Of a stretch of 61,379 bases of DNA, positions 26,281 to 33,721 are shown piece after piece. Position 1 is the stretch's first letter; every line of letters begins with the position of its first letter. The stretch is from Streptomyces regalis (GTDB lineage Bacteria; Actinomycetota; Actinomycetes; Streptomycetales; Streptomycetaceae), in NCBI RefSeq assembly GCF_001509475.1, contig NZ_LLZG01000420.1:1-61379 (forward strand), written 5' to 3'. Below the pieces are notes generated by a model that saw nothing but the letters and a program-made list of their open reading frames with translations, searched no databases and was not told the DNA's origin. Both the position numbers and the translations under genes were made by a program.

Positions 26281-26296
26281 ATGTTTACGTAAACAT
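26281..26296. promoter_or_regulatory. LacI-type operator
   Basis: ATGTTTACGTAAACAT is a perfect 16-bp palindrome with the central CG typical of LacI-family operators. It lies 115 bases before the GH30 start and 129 before the regulator start, suiting control of both. Confidence 0.8.
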
Positions 26297-26410
26297 TGCC
26301 TAGTCGAAATCGTACGAGAAGACACCGAACCCGTACCAGTCGCACCACGTAGGCCCCGATCTCTGCGTCCGCCGGGACGCGCGGCACGCAGAAGAGCTGG
26401 AGTACTCGAG

Positions 26411-28477
26411 ATGGCAGACCGCACCCGTAAGAGAAGGCTCCTGGGGGCCATCGGCGTCACCCTGGCGACCGGAACCGTCCTGGCCACGACCACGCTGCCC
26501 GCCGCGCACGCCGAGACGACCCAGGCCGCCGCCGCGGTCACCGTCCGGCCCGACCCCTCCTACAAGCACGAGAAGTTCGAGGGCTGGGGCACCAGCCTGG
26601 TCTGGTTCGCCAACGCCACCGGCGACTACCCGCCCGCGATACGCGAGAAGCTGGCCGAGCTCCTCTTCGGGGACGACGGCCTCGCCCTGAACATCGCCCG
26701 CTACAACATCGGTGGCGGCAACGCCCCGGACGTCAAGGACTACCTGCGGGCCGGCGGCGCGGTCGAGGGCTGGTGGAAGGCCCCGGCGGGCACCACCCGC
26801 GAGGACGTCGACTGGTGGGACGCCGACGACCCCGCCGACTGGAACAACAAGGCCGACAAGACGCAGCGCTGGTGGGTCGACCGCATCAAGAAGGACATCA
26901 CCCACTGGGAGACCTTCAGCAACTCCCCGCCGTGGTTCATGACCGAGAGCGGCTACGTCTCCGGCAACTTCGACGCGGGCAAGGACCAGCTCAAGACCGA
27001 GTCCGTCGACGACTTCGCCAAGTACCTGGTGGGCGCCACCGAACGCCTTGAGAAGGCACACGGCATCGAGGTCGACACCCTCGACCCGTTCAACGAGCCG
27101 AACACCAACTACTGGGGCACCAAGCTCGGCGCGGACGGCGAGCCCGTCGGCGGCCGTCAGGAGGGCGCCCACATCGGCCCCGAGCTCCAGCAGAAGGTGA
27201 TCCGCGCGCTGGCCCCGACCCTGGCCGAGTCCCGTACCGACGCGGAGATCTCCGCGATGGACGAGACCAACCCCGGCACCTTCGCCACCAACTGGAACTC
27301 CTACCCCCAGGAGGTCCGCGACCTCGTCGGCCAGATGAACGTCCACACCTACGGCACCAGCCAGCGCACCACCGTGCGCGACCTGGCCAAGGCGGCCGAC
27401 AAGCCGCTGTGGATGAGCGAGGTCGAGGGCGACTGGGGCGACGGCCAGAGCTTCACGGACATGCGGCCCGGCCTCGGCCTCGCCCAGCGCATGGTCGACG
27501 ACCTGCGCGAACTGGAGCCCCGCGCCTGGGTGTTCTGGCAGCCCGTCGAGGACTACGACAACATGAAGCCGGGCGGCGAGTCCGCCAAGGGCGGCAACTG
27601 GGGCGAGATCCAGCTGTCGTTCAGCTGCACCTCGAAGGACACGCTCGAATCCTGCCCGATCTACACCAACACCAAGTTCGACACCGCCCGGAACTTCACC
27701 CACTACATCAAGCCCGGCGACCGGCTGATCAAGACGAACGACACCTCCAGCACCGTGGCGGTCTCCCGCAAGGGCGACGCGGCGACCGTCGTCCACGTCA
27801 ACAGCACCACCGAGGCGCGAGAGGTCACCCTCGACCTGTCGAAGTTCGGCCGTATCTCCTCCCGTGCCACCGTCACCCCGGTGGTGACCAGCGCCGACGG
27901 CAAGCTGGAGCAGCAGGAGGCGGTCCGGGTCACCGGCAAGCAGGCCACCGTCAACGTGCCCGCCCAGTCCGTGACGTCCTTCCTGGTCAAGGGCGTGTCC
28001 GGGGTCGCCGCGGACGCGGCCGAGCTGCAGAAGGGGCACACCTACCGGCTGACCGGCGTCCAGAGCGGCAAGGACCTCACCATCGCCGACAACGGCACCG
28101 GCCTGGTCATCAAGAGCGCCAACGCCTCCGACCCGAGCGGTCAGCAGTGGAGGCTCGAGCAGATCAGCGGCACCGACAACCGCAAGCGGTACGCCTTCAC
28201 GGAGGCGACCGCAGGAAAGCGCCTGGCGGTGCGCGACGGCGCCCTGGTGGCCGAGCCCGACGAGGGCACCTGCGACAGCGCCGCCCAGTGGATCATGTCG
28301 TCGACCGGCGACGGCACCTGGACCCTCGTCAACGCCGCCACGGGCCGCCTCGCGGACGTCGGGGGCCAGTCCACGAGCGACGGCGCCTCCGTCGGCGTGT
28401 GGTTGGCGAACTCCGGCGCCAACCAGCGCTGGACGGTGACCGACGTGACGGGTGACGACACCGCGCGCACCGAGTAG
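26411..28477 (+). CDS. Secreted GH30 endo-beta-1,6-galactanase with C-terminal lectin-like domain
   Basis: The 688-residue product has a signal peptide (LLGAIGVTLATGTVLATTT). The GH30 barrel opens with FEGWGTSLVWFANATGDY. The acid/base Glu lies in DPFNEPNTNYWG (near 229) and the nucleophile Glu in WMSEVEGDWG (near 336). The beta-sandwich that accompanies GH30 barrels follows, and the last 150 residues form a ricin/CBM13-like trefoil (QQWRLEQISG, NQRWTVTD). Overall it looks like Streptomyces GH30 beta-1,6-galactanases, which trim arabinogalactan proteins of plants. The LacI regulator and operator lie upstream. Confidence 0.88.
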   Translation: MADRTRKRRLLGAIGVTLATGTVLATTTLPAAHAETTQAAAAVTVRPDPSYKHEKFEGWGTSLVWFANATGDYPPAIREKLAELLFGDDGLALNIARYNIGGGNAPDVKDYLRAGGAVEGWWKAPAGTTREDVDWWDADDPADWNNKADKTQRWWVDRIKKDITHWETFSNSPPWFMTESGYVSGNFDAGKDQLKTESVDDFAKYLVGATERLEKAHGIEVDTLDPFNEPNTNYWGTKLGADGEPVGGRQEGAHIGPELQQKVIRALAPTLAESRTDAEISAMDETNPGTFATNWNSYPQEVRDLVGQMNVHTYGTSQRTTVRDLAKAADKPLWMSEVEGDWGDGQSFTDMRPGLGLAQRMVDDLRELEPRAWVFWQPVEDYDNMKPGGESAKGGNWGEIQLSFSCTSKDTLESCPIYTNTKFDTARNFTHYIKPGDRLIKTNDTSSTVAVSRKGDAATVVHVNSTTEAREVTLDLSKFGRISSRATVTPVVTSADGKLEQQEAVRVTGKQATVNVPAQSVTSFLVKGVSGVAADAAELQKGHTYRLTGVQSGKDLTIADNGTGLVIKSANASDPSGQQWRLEQISGTDNRKRYAFTEATAGKRLAVRDGALVAEPDEGTCDSAAQWIMSSTGDGTWTLVNAATGRLADVGGQSTSDGASVGVWLANSGANQRWTVTDVTGDDTARTE

Positions 28478-28483
28478 CGCGTC

Positions 28484-28527
28484 AGCCCCCGGCTCCTCCC
28501 CACGCGCAGGGGGAGGAGCCGGGGGCT
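28484..28527. terminator. Bidirectional terminator, 18-bp perfect stem
   Basis: Arms 28484-28501 and 28510-28527 pair exactly and are followed by TTTC. It sits between the GH30 stop and the stop of the converging gene at 28529. Confidence 0.9.
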
Positions 28528-28528
28528 T

Positions 28529-28909
28529 TCACTGGTCCGAATAGCCGATGTCCCCGATGGTCCAGGCGCTCACGTCCGCCAGTGCGACGCGGTACATGCC
28601 TCCCGTGTCGGGGATGCCGAAGCTGCCCTGGAGAATCCGGGCGACGTGGAAGTGGAGGTGGGTGGGCTTGTCACCGTGCTCCGGCCGGCGGTCGCCGGCG
28701 TCCTGGGGCGAGGTGAACGCGGCGGCGAACTGCCCCAGGTGCTCGGAGTCCCGCAGGACTTCGGCCACCCGCTCCTTCCACAGGGCTTCCGGGGCCAACC
28801 GTCCCGTGATGACGGCTCCCGGGACCACCACGGTCAGGGACATCTGGCTGCTGTGCCGCGACTCCACCATCGCGGCGATCGCGACGAGCAGGTCGTCAGG
28901 GTGAGTCAT
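28529..28909 (-). CDS. GvpU-like gas vesicle accessory protein
   Basis: The 126-residue product resembles, from memory, GvpU of Bacillus megaterium and Streptomyces. A start region with SLTVVVPGAVITGRLAPEAL is followed by an HLHFHVARILQG strand and a final ADVSAWTIGDIG. No gas vesicle structural gene is nearby, so it is either a stray member of a gvp set or has another role. It stands just downstream of the cold-shock cassette on the same strand. The assignment is moderate. Confidence 0.5.
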   Translation of the reverse strand: MTHPDDLLVAIAAMVESRHSSQMSLTVVVPGAVITGRLAPEALWKERVAEVLRDSEHLGQFAAAFTSPQDAGDRRPEHGDKPTHLHFHVARILQGSFGIPDTGGMYRVALADVSAWTIGDIGYSDQ

Positions 28910-28963
28910 GTCTCACGAGCCTAGCCCGATGACGGGCGCCGGGGCGCGCCGGGAGCCGAGGCG

Positions 28964-29251
28964 TCACCAGCCCAGCGCACCTTCGTCGGCTCGCGCATCC
29001 CGGGCCGGCTCGGCGGGCGGCGCATCGTGGCAGGTGAAGCCGAGTCGGGTCAGTGCCCGGCGCATCTCACCTGCGGTGAAGTCGCGGCGGTTCTGCTTGG
29101 TGATGACTTCCCCGACCTGCATCACGGGGTAGACGCGGTGGTCGATGGTCACGGCCACGCCGACGACGGGTTCGGGCGTGATGCCGCTCATCGAGTGCTC
29201 GACCTCGCTCTTGATCAGGTCGAAGGGGAAACGGGCGATGACACAGCGCAT
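28964..29251 (-). CDS. SCO5918-family protein, cassette A copy
   Basis: ATG 29251 (MRCVIARFPFDLIKSEVEHS) follows TGGAGG at five bases. The 95-residue product has a middle DHRVYPVMQVGEVITKQNRR and an RRDFTAGEMRRALTRLGFTC end. This small family is encoded beside DEAD-box helicases and cold-shock proteins in Streptomyces; its function is unknown. A paralogue at 44780 has the same start, the same RRDF/GFTCH motif and a near-identical leader (CTCTGTG(G)AGGCATC). It ends cassette A. Confidence 0.8.
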   Translation of the reverse strand: MRCVIARFPFDLIKSEVEHSMSGITPEPVVGVAVTIDHRVYPVMQVGEVITKQNRRDFTAGEMRRALTRLGFTCHDAPPAEPARDARADEGALGW

Positions 29252-29308
29252 GGATGCCTCCACAGAGTTGGGCGAGGAACACCGGAAGGGACCGACCGCG
29301 CGCGGCGG

Positions 29309-29716
29309 TCAGCAGATGAGAGCGAGGACGCCCAGGGCGTAGCCGTGTTCGTCGATCACGGGGGACACGTCCAGGGTGCGGACCCGCATGGCGTCCTCCG
29401 CCTCGCTGAGTACGGCCACGGACGAGGTGAACGGTCCGCGGTCGAGCGGGATGTCCCGCAGCCGCGTCCGGTCGCCGTACGACGAGCCGCCGCGGTGCGC
29501 GGAGAGCTGGGCCCGGGTGACCAGACCCGCACACCGACCGTCGGCGTCCTTCAGGAGCAGGTGCGGGGCACGGGCACTGATGAGCACGGACAGGGCCACG
29601 TCGACGGTCATGTGGTCGTCCACCTGGGGCCCGGGAGCGTGCATGGCGTCCCGGGCGGTCAGGCCGGTGCCGTCCGGCGTGCCGGCCTGCCGTGTGCGGG
29701 GCGGAATCGGCGTCAA
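29309..29716 (-). CDS. CBS-domain protein
   Basis: TTG 29716 is chosen because GAGGAG lies upstream; no ATG gives a sensible start. The 135-residue product has two CBS motifs: LTARDAMHAPGPQVDDHMTV with PHLLLKDADGRCAGLVTRAQ, and a second half ending VSPVIDEHGYALGVLALIC. CBS pairs sense adenine nucleotides, so a link between energy state and the helicase operon is plausible. In the second cassette the equivalent place holds only a 26-codon remnant. Confidence 0.75.
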   Translation of the reverse strand: MTPIPPRTRQAGTPDGTGLTARDAMHAPGPQVDDHMTVDVALSVLISARAPHLLLKDADGRCAGLVTRAQLSAHRGGSSYGDRTRLRDIPLDRGPFTSSVAVLSEAEDAMRVRTLDVSPVIDEHGYALGVLALIC

Positions 29717-29795
29717 GGGCTTCTCCTCTTCGTCGGGGCGGGCAGGACGGGCGAAGGCCGGCCCCGACCGTCGGGAGTGAGTCCCGATGCCTGGG

Positions 29796-31328
29796 CTACG
29801 GGTTGTTCCTCGGGGTGGAGCGACGGGACCGTCCGGTGCTACGTCCGCCACCGCCGCGTCCGGCACCCCGCCCGCCTTCACCACGGCCGGCAGACTGCCC
29901 CCGCCGACCGCGGCCGGCGGACTTCGGGCGCTCGCTCTGCTCCGGGACCGCCGGCGGGAGGGTCACGGGCACGCCGGAGGGGGTCCGGGCGCCGGTGATG
30001 CGCTGCAGTTCGGCCTCGCCCGGGCGGACCCGGGCGGAACGCGGCGTGATACCGGCGTCGGCCATCAGACGGTCCATCGCGCGACGCTGGTGCGGCAGGA
30101 CAAGGGTGACGACGGTGCCGGACTCACCGGCGCGGGCGGTACGGCCGCCGCGGTGCAGATAGTCCTTGTGGTCGCCGGGAGGGTCGACGTTCACGACGAG
30201 GTCGAGGTCGTCGACGTGGATCCCGCGGGCGGCGACGTTGGTGGCCACCAGGACCGTGACCTGGCCGTCCTTGAACCGGGCGAGCGTCCGGTTGCGCTGC
30301 GGCTGGGACTTGCCGCCGTGCAGGGCCGAGGCCCGCACACCGACGGACAGCAGGTGCTTGGCCAGCCGGTCCGCCGCGTGCTTGGTGTCCAGGAACATGA
30401 TCACCCGTCCGTCGCGGGCGGCGATCTCGGTCGCGGTGGCGTGCTTGTCGGCGTCGTGCACGTGCAGCAGATGGTGCTCCATGGTGCTGACGGCGCCCGC
30501 GGACGGGTCGACCGAGTGCACCACGGGGTCGTGGAGATAGCGGCGCACCAGGAGGTCGATGTTGCGGTCGAGGGTGGCCGAGAACAGCAACCGCTGGCCG
30601 TCGGGCCCGACTTGGTCGAGCAGCGCGGTCACCTGCGGCATGAAGCCCATGTCGGCCATCTGGTCGGCCTCGTCCAGAACGGTGACCGTGACCTGGTCCA
30701 GCCGGCAGTCGCCCCGCTCGATGAGGTCCTTGAGGCGGCCGGGCGTCGCCACGACGACCTCGGCACCGCCGCGCAGCGCACTCGCCTGGCGGCCGATTCC
30801 CATGCCGCCCACCACCGTGGCGAGCCGCAGGCGCAGCGCGTGGGCGTAGGGGGTGAGCGAGTCGGTGACCTGCTGGGCCAGTTCCCGGGTGGGGACGAGG
30901 ACGAGGGCGAGCGGCTGCCGGGGCTGGGCCCGCTGCCCGTCCAGCCGGGCCAGCACGGCCAGGCCGAAGGCGAGCGTCTTGCCCGACCCCGTGCGGCCGC
31001 GGCCCAGGACGTCCCGTCCGGCGAGCGCGTTCGGCAGCGTGGCCGCCTGGATCGGGAAGGGCACGCTGACGCCCTCGGCGCCGAGCGCGGCCAGCAGACG
31101 GTCGGGCAGGTTCAGTTCGGCGAACGTCTCGACCGCCGGCAGCGGTTCGGTGAGGGTGACCGGCAGGGTGAACTCCTGCGGTCGGGCGGCGGAGCGTGCA
31201 CGAGGGCTCTGCCGACCGGTCTCCTGCGCGCGCGAGCGGCTGCCGCGAGCGCTGCCCGCCGAGCGGGTGGAATTTCTGCCGGTACGGAGGCGACCTGAGT
31301 TGCCGCCTGTACTACGGGTGCGGTTCAT
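29796..31328 (-). CDS. DEAD-box ATP-dependent RNA helicase, cassette A
   Basis: The 510-residue product has an Arg/Ser-rich N-terminus. The core motifs are FPIQAATLP (Q), GRTGSGKT (I), PTRELAQQ (Ia), TPGRLKDL (Ib), DEAD (II), SATLDRN (III), ARGIHVDDLDLVVNVDPP (V) and HRGGRTARAGESG (VI). A Gly/Arg tail (GRGEGGRGAGRGGGG) suits RNA binding. Such helicases unwind structured RNA in the cold. The gene follows csp A on the same strand after a terminator-like hairpin. A second hairpin covers its ribosome binding site. A paralogue lies at 45258. Confidence 0.95.
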   Translation of the reverse strand: MNRTRSTGGNSGRLRTGRNSTRSAGSARGSRSRAQETGRQSPRARSAARPQEFTLPVTLTEPLPAVETFAELNLPDRLLAALGAEGVSVPFPIQAATLPNALAGRDVLGRGRTGSGKTLAFGLAVLARLDGQRAQPRQPLALVLVPTRELAQQVTDSLTPYAHALRLRLATVVGGMGIGRQASALRGGAEVVVATPGRLKDLIERGDCRLDQVTVTVLDEADQMADMGFMPQVTALLDQVGPDGQRLLFSATLDRNIDLLVRRYLHDPVVHSVDPSAGAVSTMEHHLLHVHDADKHATATEIAARDGRVIMFLDTKHAADRLAKHLLSVGVRASALHGGKSQPQRNRTLARFKDGQVTVLVATNVAARGIHVDDLDLVVNVDPPGDHKDYLHRGGRTARAGESGTVVTLVLPHQRRAMDRLMADAGITPRSARVRPGEAELQRITGARTPSGVPVTLPPAVPEQSERPKSAGRGRRGQSAGRGEGGRGAGRGGGGRSTGRSRRSTPRNNP

Positions 31329-31335
31329 TGAGGAA

Positions 31336-31362
31336 CCTTCCTCGATACGGCGTATCGAGGAA
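31336..31362 (-). promoter_or_regulatory. Hairpin covering the helicase A ribosome binding site
   Basis: On the minus strand TTCCTCGATAC and GTATCGAGGAA form a perfect 11-bp stem with a 3-nt loop (31338-31362). The Shine-Dalgarno AGGAAGG (31336-31342) is mostly inside the right arm, seven bases from the ATG. The helicase B gene has the same hairpin with a compensatory pair change. An alternative stem, GAGGAA with TTCCTC just before the ATG, exists only here. Confidence 0.75.
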
Positions 31363-31459
31363 GTCCGACCGAGCGATGACGAGCCGCGCGCGGATTCACA
31401 AGAATGAGCCGAGGGAATGCGAAAGGCCGCTCGGCGCTGAAGCCGGGGCAGTCAGTAAT

Positions 31460-31504
31460 CCGGGAACTCCGGGTACTCCGGGAACAATGGGTACGCCGGG
31501 AACG
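31460..31504. repeat. Five 9-bp tandem units
   Basis: Units near CCGGGAACT occur at 31460, 31469, 31478, 31487 and 31496, with changes. They lie in the csp-helicase intergenic region between the two hairpins and could encode PGT repeats, but no start site supports a protein. Confidence 0.7.
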
Positions 31505-31519
31505 CGGGGACAACAATGA

Positions 31520-31554
31520 GCTGGGACCCGCACCCCAAGAGCGCGGGTCCCAGC
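31520..31554 (-). terminator. Terminator or attenuator between csp A and helicase A
   Basis: GCTGGGACCCGC and GCGGGTCCCAGC form a perfect 12-bp stem, 17 bases after the csp A stop. Read-through would be needed for the helicase unless it has its own promoter. Confidence 0.75.
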
Positions 31555-31571
31555 CATATGTCGCGTCAGTG

Positions 31572-31775
31572 TCAGGCGGGAACGATGTTCTCGGCCTGCG
31601 GGCCCTTCTGGCCCTGCGTGACGTCGAAGGTAACCTTCTGGCCTTCCTGAAGCTCGCGGAAGCCGGAGGTGGCGATGTTCGAGTAGTGGGCGAACACGTC
31701 AGCGCCGCCGCCGTCCTGCTCGATGAAGCCGAAGCCCTTTTCCGCGTTGAACCACTTCACGGTGCCAGATGCCAT
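31572..31775 (-). CDS. Cold-shock protein, cassette A
   Basis: The 67-residue protein has the CSD RNA-binding motifs [14 protein letters not shown] (RNP1) and DVFAHYSNI (RNP2), ending AENIVPA. GGGAG lies upstream of the ATG. The length is standard. It binds single-stranded RNA and DNA as a chaperone. The paralogue at 46951 differs at only a few positions. A long leader of about 130 bases contains a block shared with the paralogue, which suggests common control. Confidence 0.96.
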   Translation of the reverse strand: MASGTVKWFNAEKGFGFIEQDGGGADVFAHYSNIATSGFRELQEGQKVTFDVTQGQKGPQAENIVPA

Positions 31776-31884
31776 ATTGAATCTCCCTTGGGGGGCAGTG
31801 CCGGATTCCGCACTTTACGGATCCGAGTCGCCGCGATGATCACCCCTCCGGAAAGATCCGGAAAGCTCTGCAAAGAAACAAGTC

Positions 31885-31906
31885 TCTGGCAACCAAAACT
31901 GCAACT
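31885..31906 (-). promoter_or_regulatory. Conserved csp leader/promoter block A
   Basis: This 22-base block (minus strand starts AGTTGCAG, ends TTGCCAGA) matches 47243-47264 at 20 of 22 positions. It lies about 110 bases upstream of csp A. Between block and gene a second similar stretch occurs (near CGGCGAC). It may be a promoter or a cold-shock leader element. Confidence 0.65.
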
Positions 31907-32007
31907 GCTATCACGCTAACACAGGTCGGGCGGAAGCTGCCCATGTGTTTTCAGACCCGTTCAGAGATTCTCATGCCGCCGCAGTCATTATTTCTGCACT
32001 CGCGGGA

Positions 32008-32346
32008 CTAGGTATCCGCGCCGCGCCCGTCCAGCTTCCGGCGCATTTCCCGGTTCCGGCGGAGGGCGTCGTCGAGCTGGTCCTCGAGGGAGACGATGCG
32101 GCACGCGGCCTCGACGGGGGTGCCCTGGTCGACGAGCTCACGGGCGCGGGCGGCGATGCGCAACTGGCGGCGGGAGTACCGGCGGTGGCCGCCTTCCGAA
32201 CGCAGGGGAGTGATCAGGTCGGCTTCGCCGATGGCTCGCAGGAAAGCGGGGCTGGTGCCGAGGACGTCGGCGGCTCGTCCCATGGTGTAGGCGGGATAGT
32301 CGTCGTCGTCGAGGTTTCCGGCGACGGGGGCGTTCTCAGCGGGCAT
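32008..32346 (-). CDS. MerR-like helix-turn-helix regulator, cassette A
   Basis: ATG 32346 follows GAAGG. The 112-residue product starts with a short acidic segment (DDDDYPAYTMGRAADVLGTS), then the MerR-type helix-turn-helix (FLRAIGEADLITPLRSEGG, HRRYSRRQLRIAARARELVD). A helical end (LEDQLDDALRRNREMRRKL) may form a coiled coil for dimerisation. There is no effector domain. It lies upstream of csp A in the same direction, a natural candidate for its regulator. A paralogue is at 44088. Confidence 0.85.
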   Translation of the reverse strand: MPAENAPVAGNLDDDDYPAYTMGRAADVLGTSPAFLRAIGEADLITPLRSEGGHRRYSRRQLRIAARARELVDQGTPVEAACRIVSLEDQLDDALRRNREMRRKLDGRGADT

Positions 32347-32452
32347 GGCACCTTCGTTTCGCGGACGCCGGACAACCCTAACTCCGGCGGGCGGAGTATG
32401 TGGTCCCACGGCGACAGACTTTCTCCGGCCGCACCGGCCGGGATCCGAAGGG

Positions 32453-32623
32453 TCAGCGCATGGGACGCCGGCGGACACGCCGGGATGTCAGCACCGCGAA
32501 GAAGGTCACATCGGCCACGAAGAGCAGGACACCGAGGGCCAGCAGATAGCCCAGGTCGTCCGCCACCGCACCGATGACCCCCAGGACGATGGCAACCAGC
32601 AGGAGCAGCAGGAACGTCACCAT
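32453..32623 (-). CDS. Small membrane protein, 56 residues
   Basis: The ATG at 32623 has a perfect AGGAGGTGA seven bases upstream. The product starts MVTFLLLLLVAIVLGVIGAV, has a second hydrophobic stretch (LLALGVLLFVADVTFFAVL) and ends with a basic RRVRRRPMR. Two membrane helices are predicted by eye. No family is recognised. It lies between the PRC-barrel gene and the MerR gene, all on one strand, and is probably co-transcribed. Confidence 0.75.
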   Translation of the reverse strand: MVTFLLLLLVAIVLGVIGAVADDLGYLLALGVLLFVADVTFFAVLTSRRVRRRPMR

Positions 32624-32644
32624 CGAACCGTCACCTCCTGGCGG

Positions 32645-33001
32645 TCAGCGGCGCGCGAGCTGACGTTCGCCATGGACGCCCGGCTGGTAGGCGAGGTCGT
32701 AGTAGCGGAAGATCGTCTCCTCCTGCTCGGCGGGCAGTACGTCGTCCGTCCCGATCGAAGGCGCCTTCCGTACCGTCCCCTTGGTGTGGGGGACCTTGAC
32801 GTAGCCGGGTCCCAGGACGGCCTCGTCGAGCGGCACGAAGACCAGACGCTGACGAGTCGGCAGGCCTGTGCGGACCGTGGCCATGGCCGGTTCGTCCGTC
32901 GTCGTGTTCACGTAGACGGCTTCGAGTGTGCCGATCTTGTGGCCCTTGGGGTCGACCACGTCTTGCTCGCGCCACTCCCGGACGTCGGCCGCGCGGATCA
33001 T
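32645..33001 (-). CDS. PRC-barrel domain protein
   Basis: The 118-residue product has the PRC-barrel core (DVVDPKGHKIGTLEAVYVNT, RLVFVPLDEAVLGPGYVKVP) and a helical end with ETIFRYYDLAYQPG. PRC barrels occur in ribosome-maturation and stress proteins; this stand-alone type is common in Streptomyces and uncharacterised. Its start overlaps the stop of the DUF5994 gene (ATGA), so the two are translationally coupled. Confidence 0.82.
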   Translation of the reverse strand: MIRAADVREWREQDVVDPKGHKIGTLEAVYVNTTTDEPAMATVRTGLPTRQRLVFVPLDEAVLGPGYVKVPHTKGTVRKAPSIGTDDVLPAEQEETIFRYYDLAYQPGVHGERQLARR

Positions 33002-33510
33002 GCCGGCCCCGCGTCATTGCTGCCGATGGGGCGGGAGAGGGGGTCGGCACCGGTGTCGCGGAGGATCTGCCCGGCCCCTTTCCTGTTGTCGGCGCGCACT
33101 GCTTCGTCCATCGCCGCGCGCGCCGCGTCGGGCGGCGCGTCCGGCGGTACGACGAGCAGGGAGAAGAGGTCCTGATCGCCCCGGGTGACCAGCACGGTGT
33201 GGTCGCCCACGGACGACGCGTCGAGGTGCACGACCCGGCCGTCGACGACGAGGCGGGTCGGCAGTCCGTCCCAGGCGGCCGAGTCCAGGCCGACCCGGGT
33301 CAGGGGTCCGAGGCGTTCGGTCAGCGCGCCGACCAGAGCGGGCAGCTCGACGGCGATGTCACGGGAATGCGGCCACCACGCGCCGTCGAGGACTCCCCGA
33401 CGGTCATGTGTCGTCTCCAGCCGAAGAGGCGCCGTCCCGGGGCTTACGGACTCGTGGACGCCGTCCGCGAGCAGCCCCGTGGCGGGTGGGGGATCGGTAC
33501 CGGGCACTGT
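32998..33510 (-). CDS. DUF5994-family protein
   Basis: GTG 33510 is preferred because AGGTGA lies five bases upstream; GTG 33516 is the alternative. The 170-residue product contains APLRLETTHDRRGVLDGAWW and PHSRDIAVELPALVGALTER, typical of the Streptomyces DUF5994 family as recalled. The function is unknown. It overlaps the PRC-barrel gene by four bases and heads the short minus-strand run toward the cold-shock cassette. Confidence 0.65.
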   Translation of the reverse strand, partial: TVPGTDPPPATGLLADGVHESVSPGTAPLRLETTHDRRGVLDGAWWPHSRDIAVELPALVGALTERLGPLTRVGLDSAAWDGLPTRLVVDGRVVHLDASSVGDHTVLVTRGDQDLFSLLVVPPDAPPDAARAAMDEAVRADNRKGAGQILRDTGADPLSRPIGSNDAGPA

Positions 33511-33721
33511 GCTCACCTTGTCCCTGGTCGTCTCGTCCCACGCTACTCCTGCGGCGGGCGGTCGGCCCCGCTCGTCGGTGTGCGCGGGCCGGGCCCGGGA
33601 CCGGCCGGGAGTACGGTGAAAGTGCCGAGGGCTCTTCGTGCGCCCGTTGCCCCGCGGTGCCGTTCTCGGCGAACCACGACGCCGGGCCGGCCCTGTCCGG
33701 ACCCGGGGCAGGATCCGCCTC

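Noticed and set aside
28529..28909. Part of a gas vesicle gene cluster
   Set aside because: No gvpA, gvpF/L or other gvp gene occurs in the window, so only a GvpU-like assignment is kept.
31460..31511. Collagen-like repeat protein (PGTPGT) on the plus strand
   Set aside because: No start codon with ribosome site, and the region lies between a csp terminator and the helicase leader.
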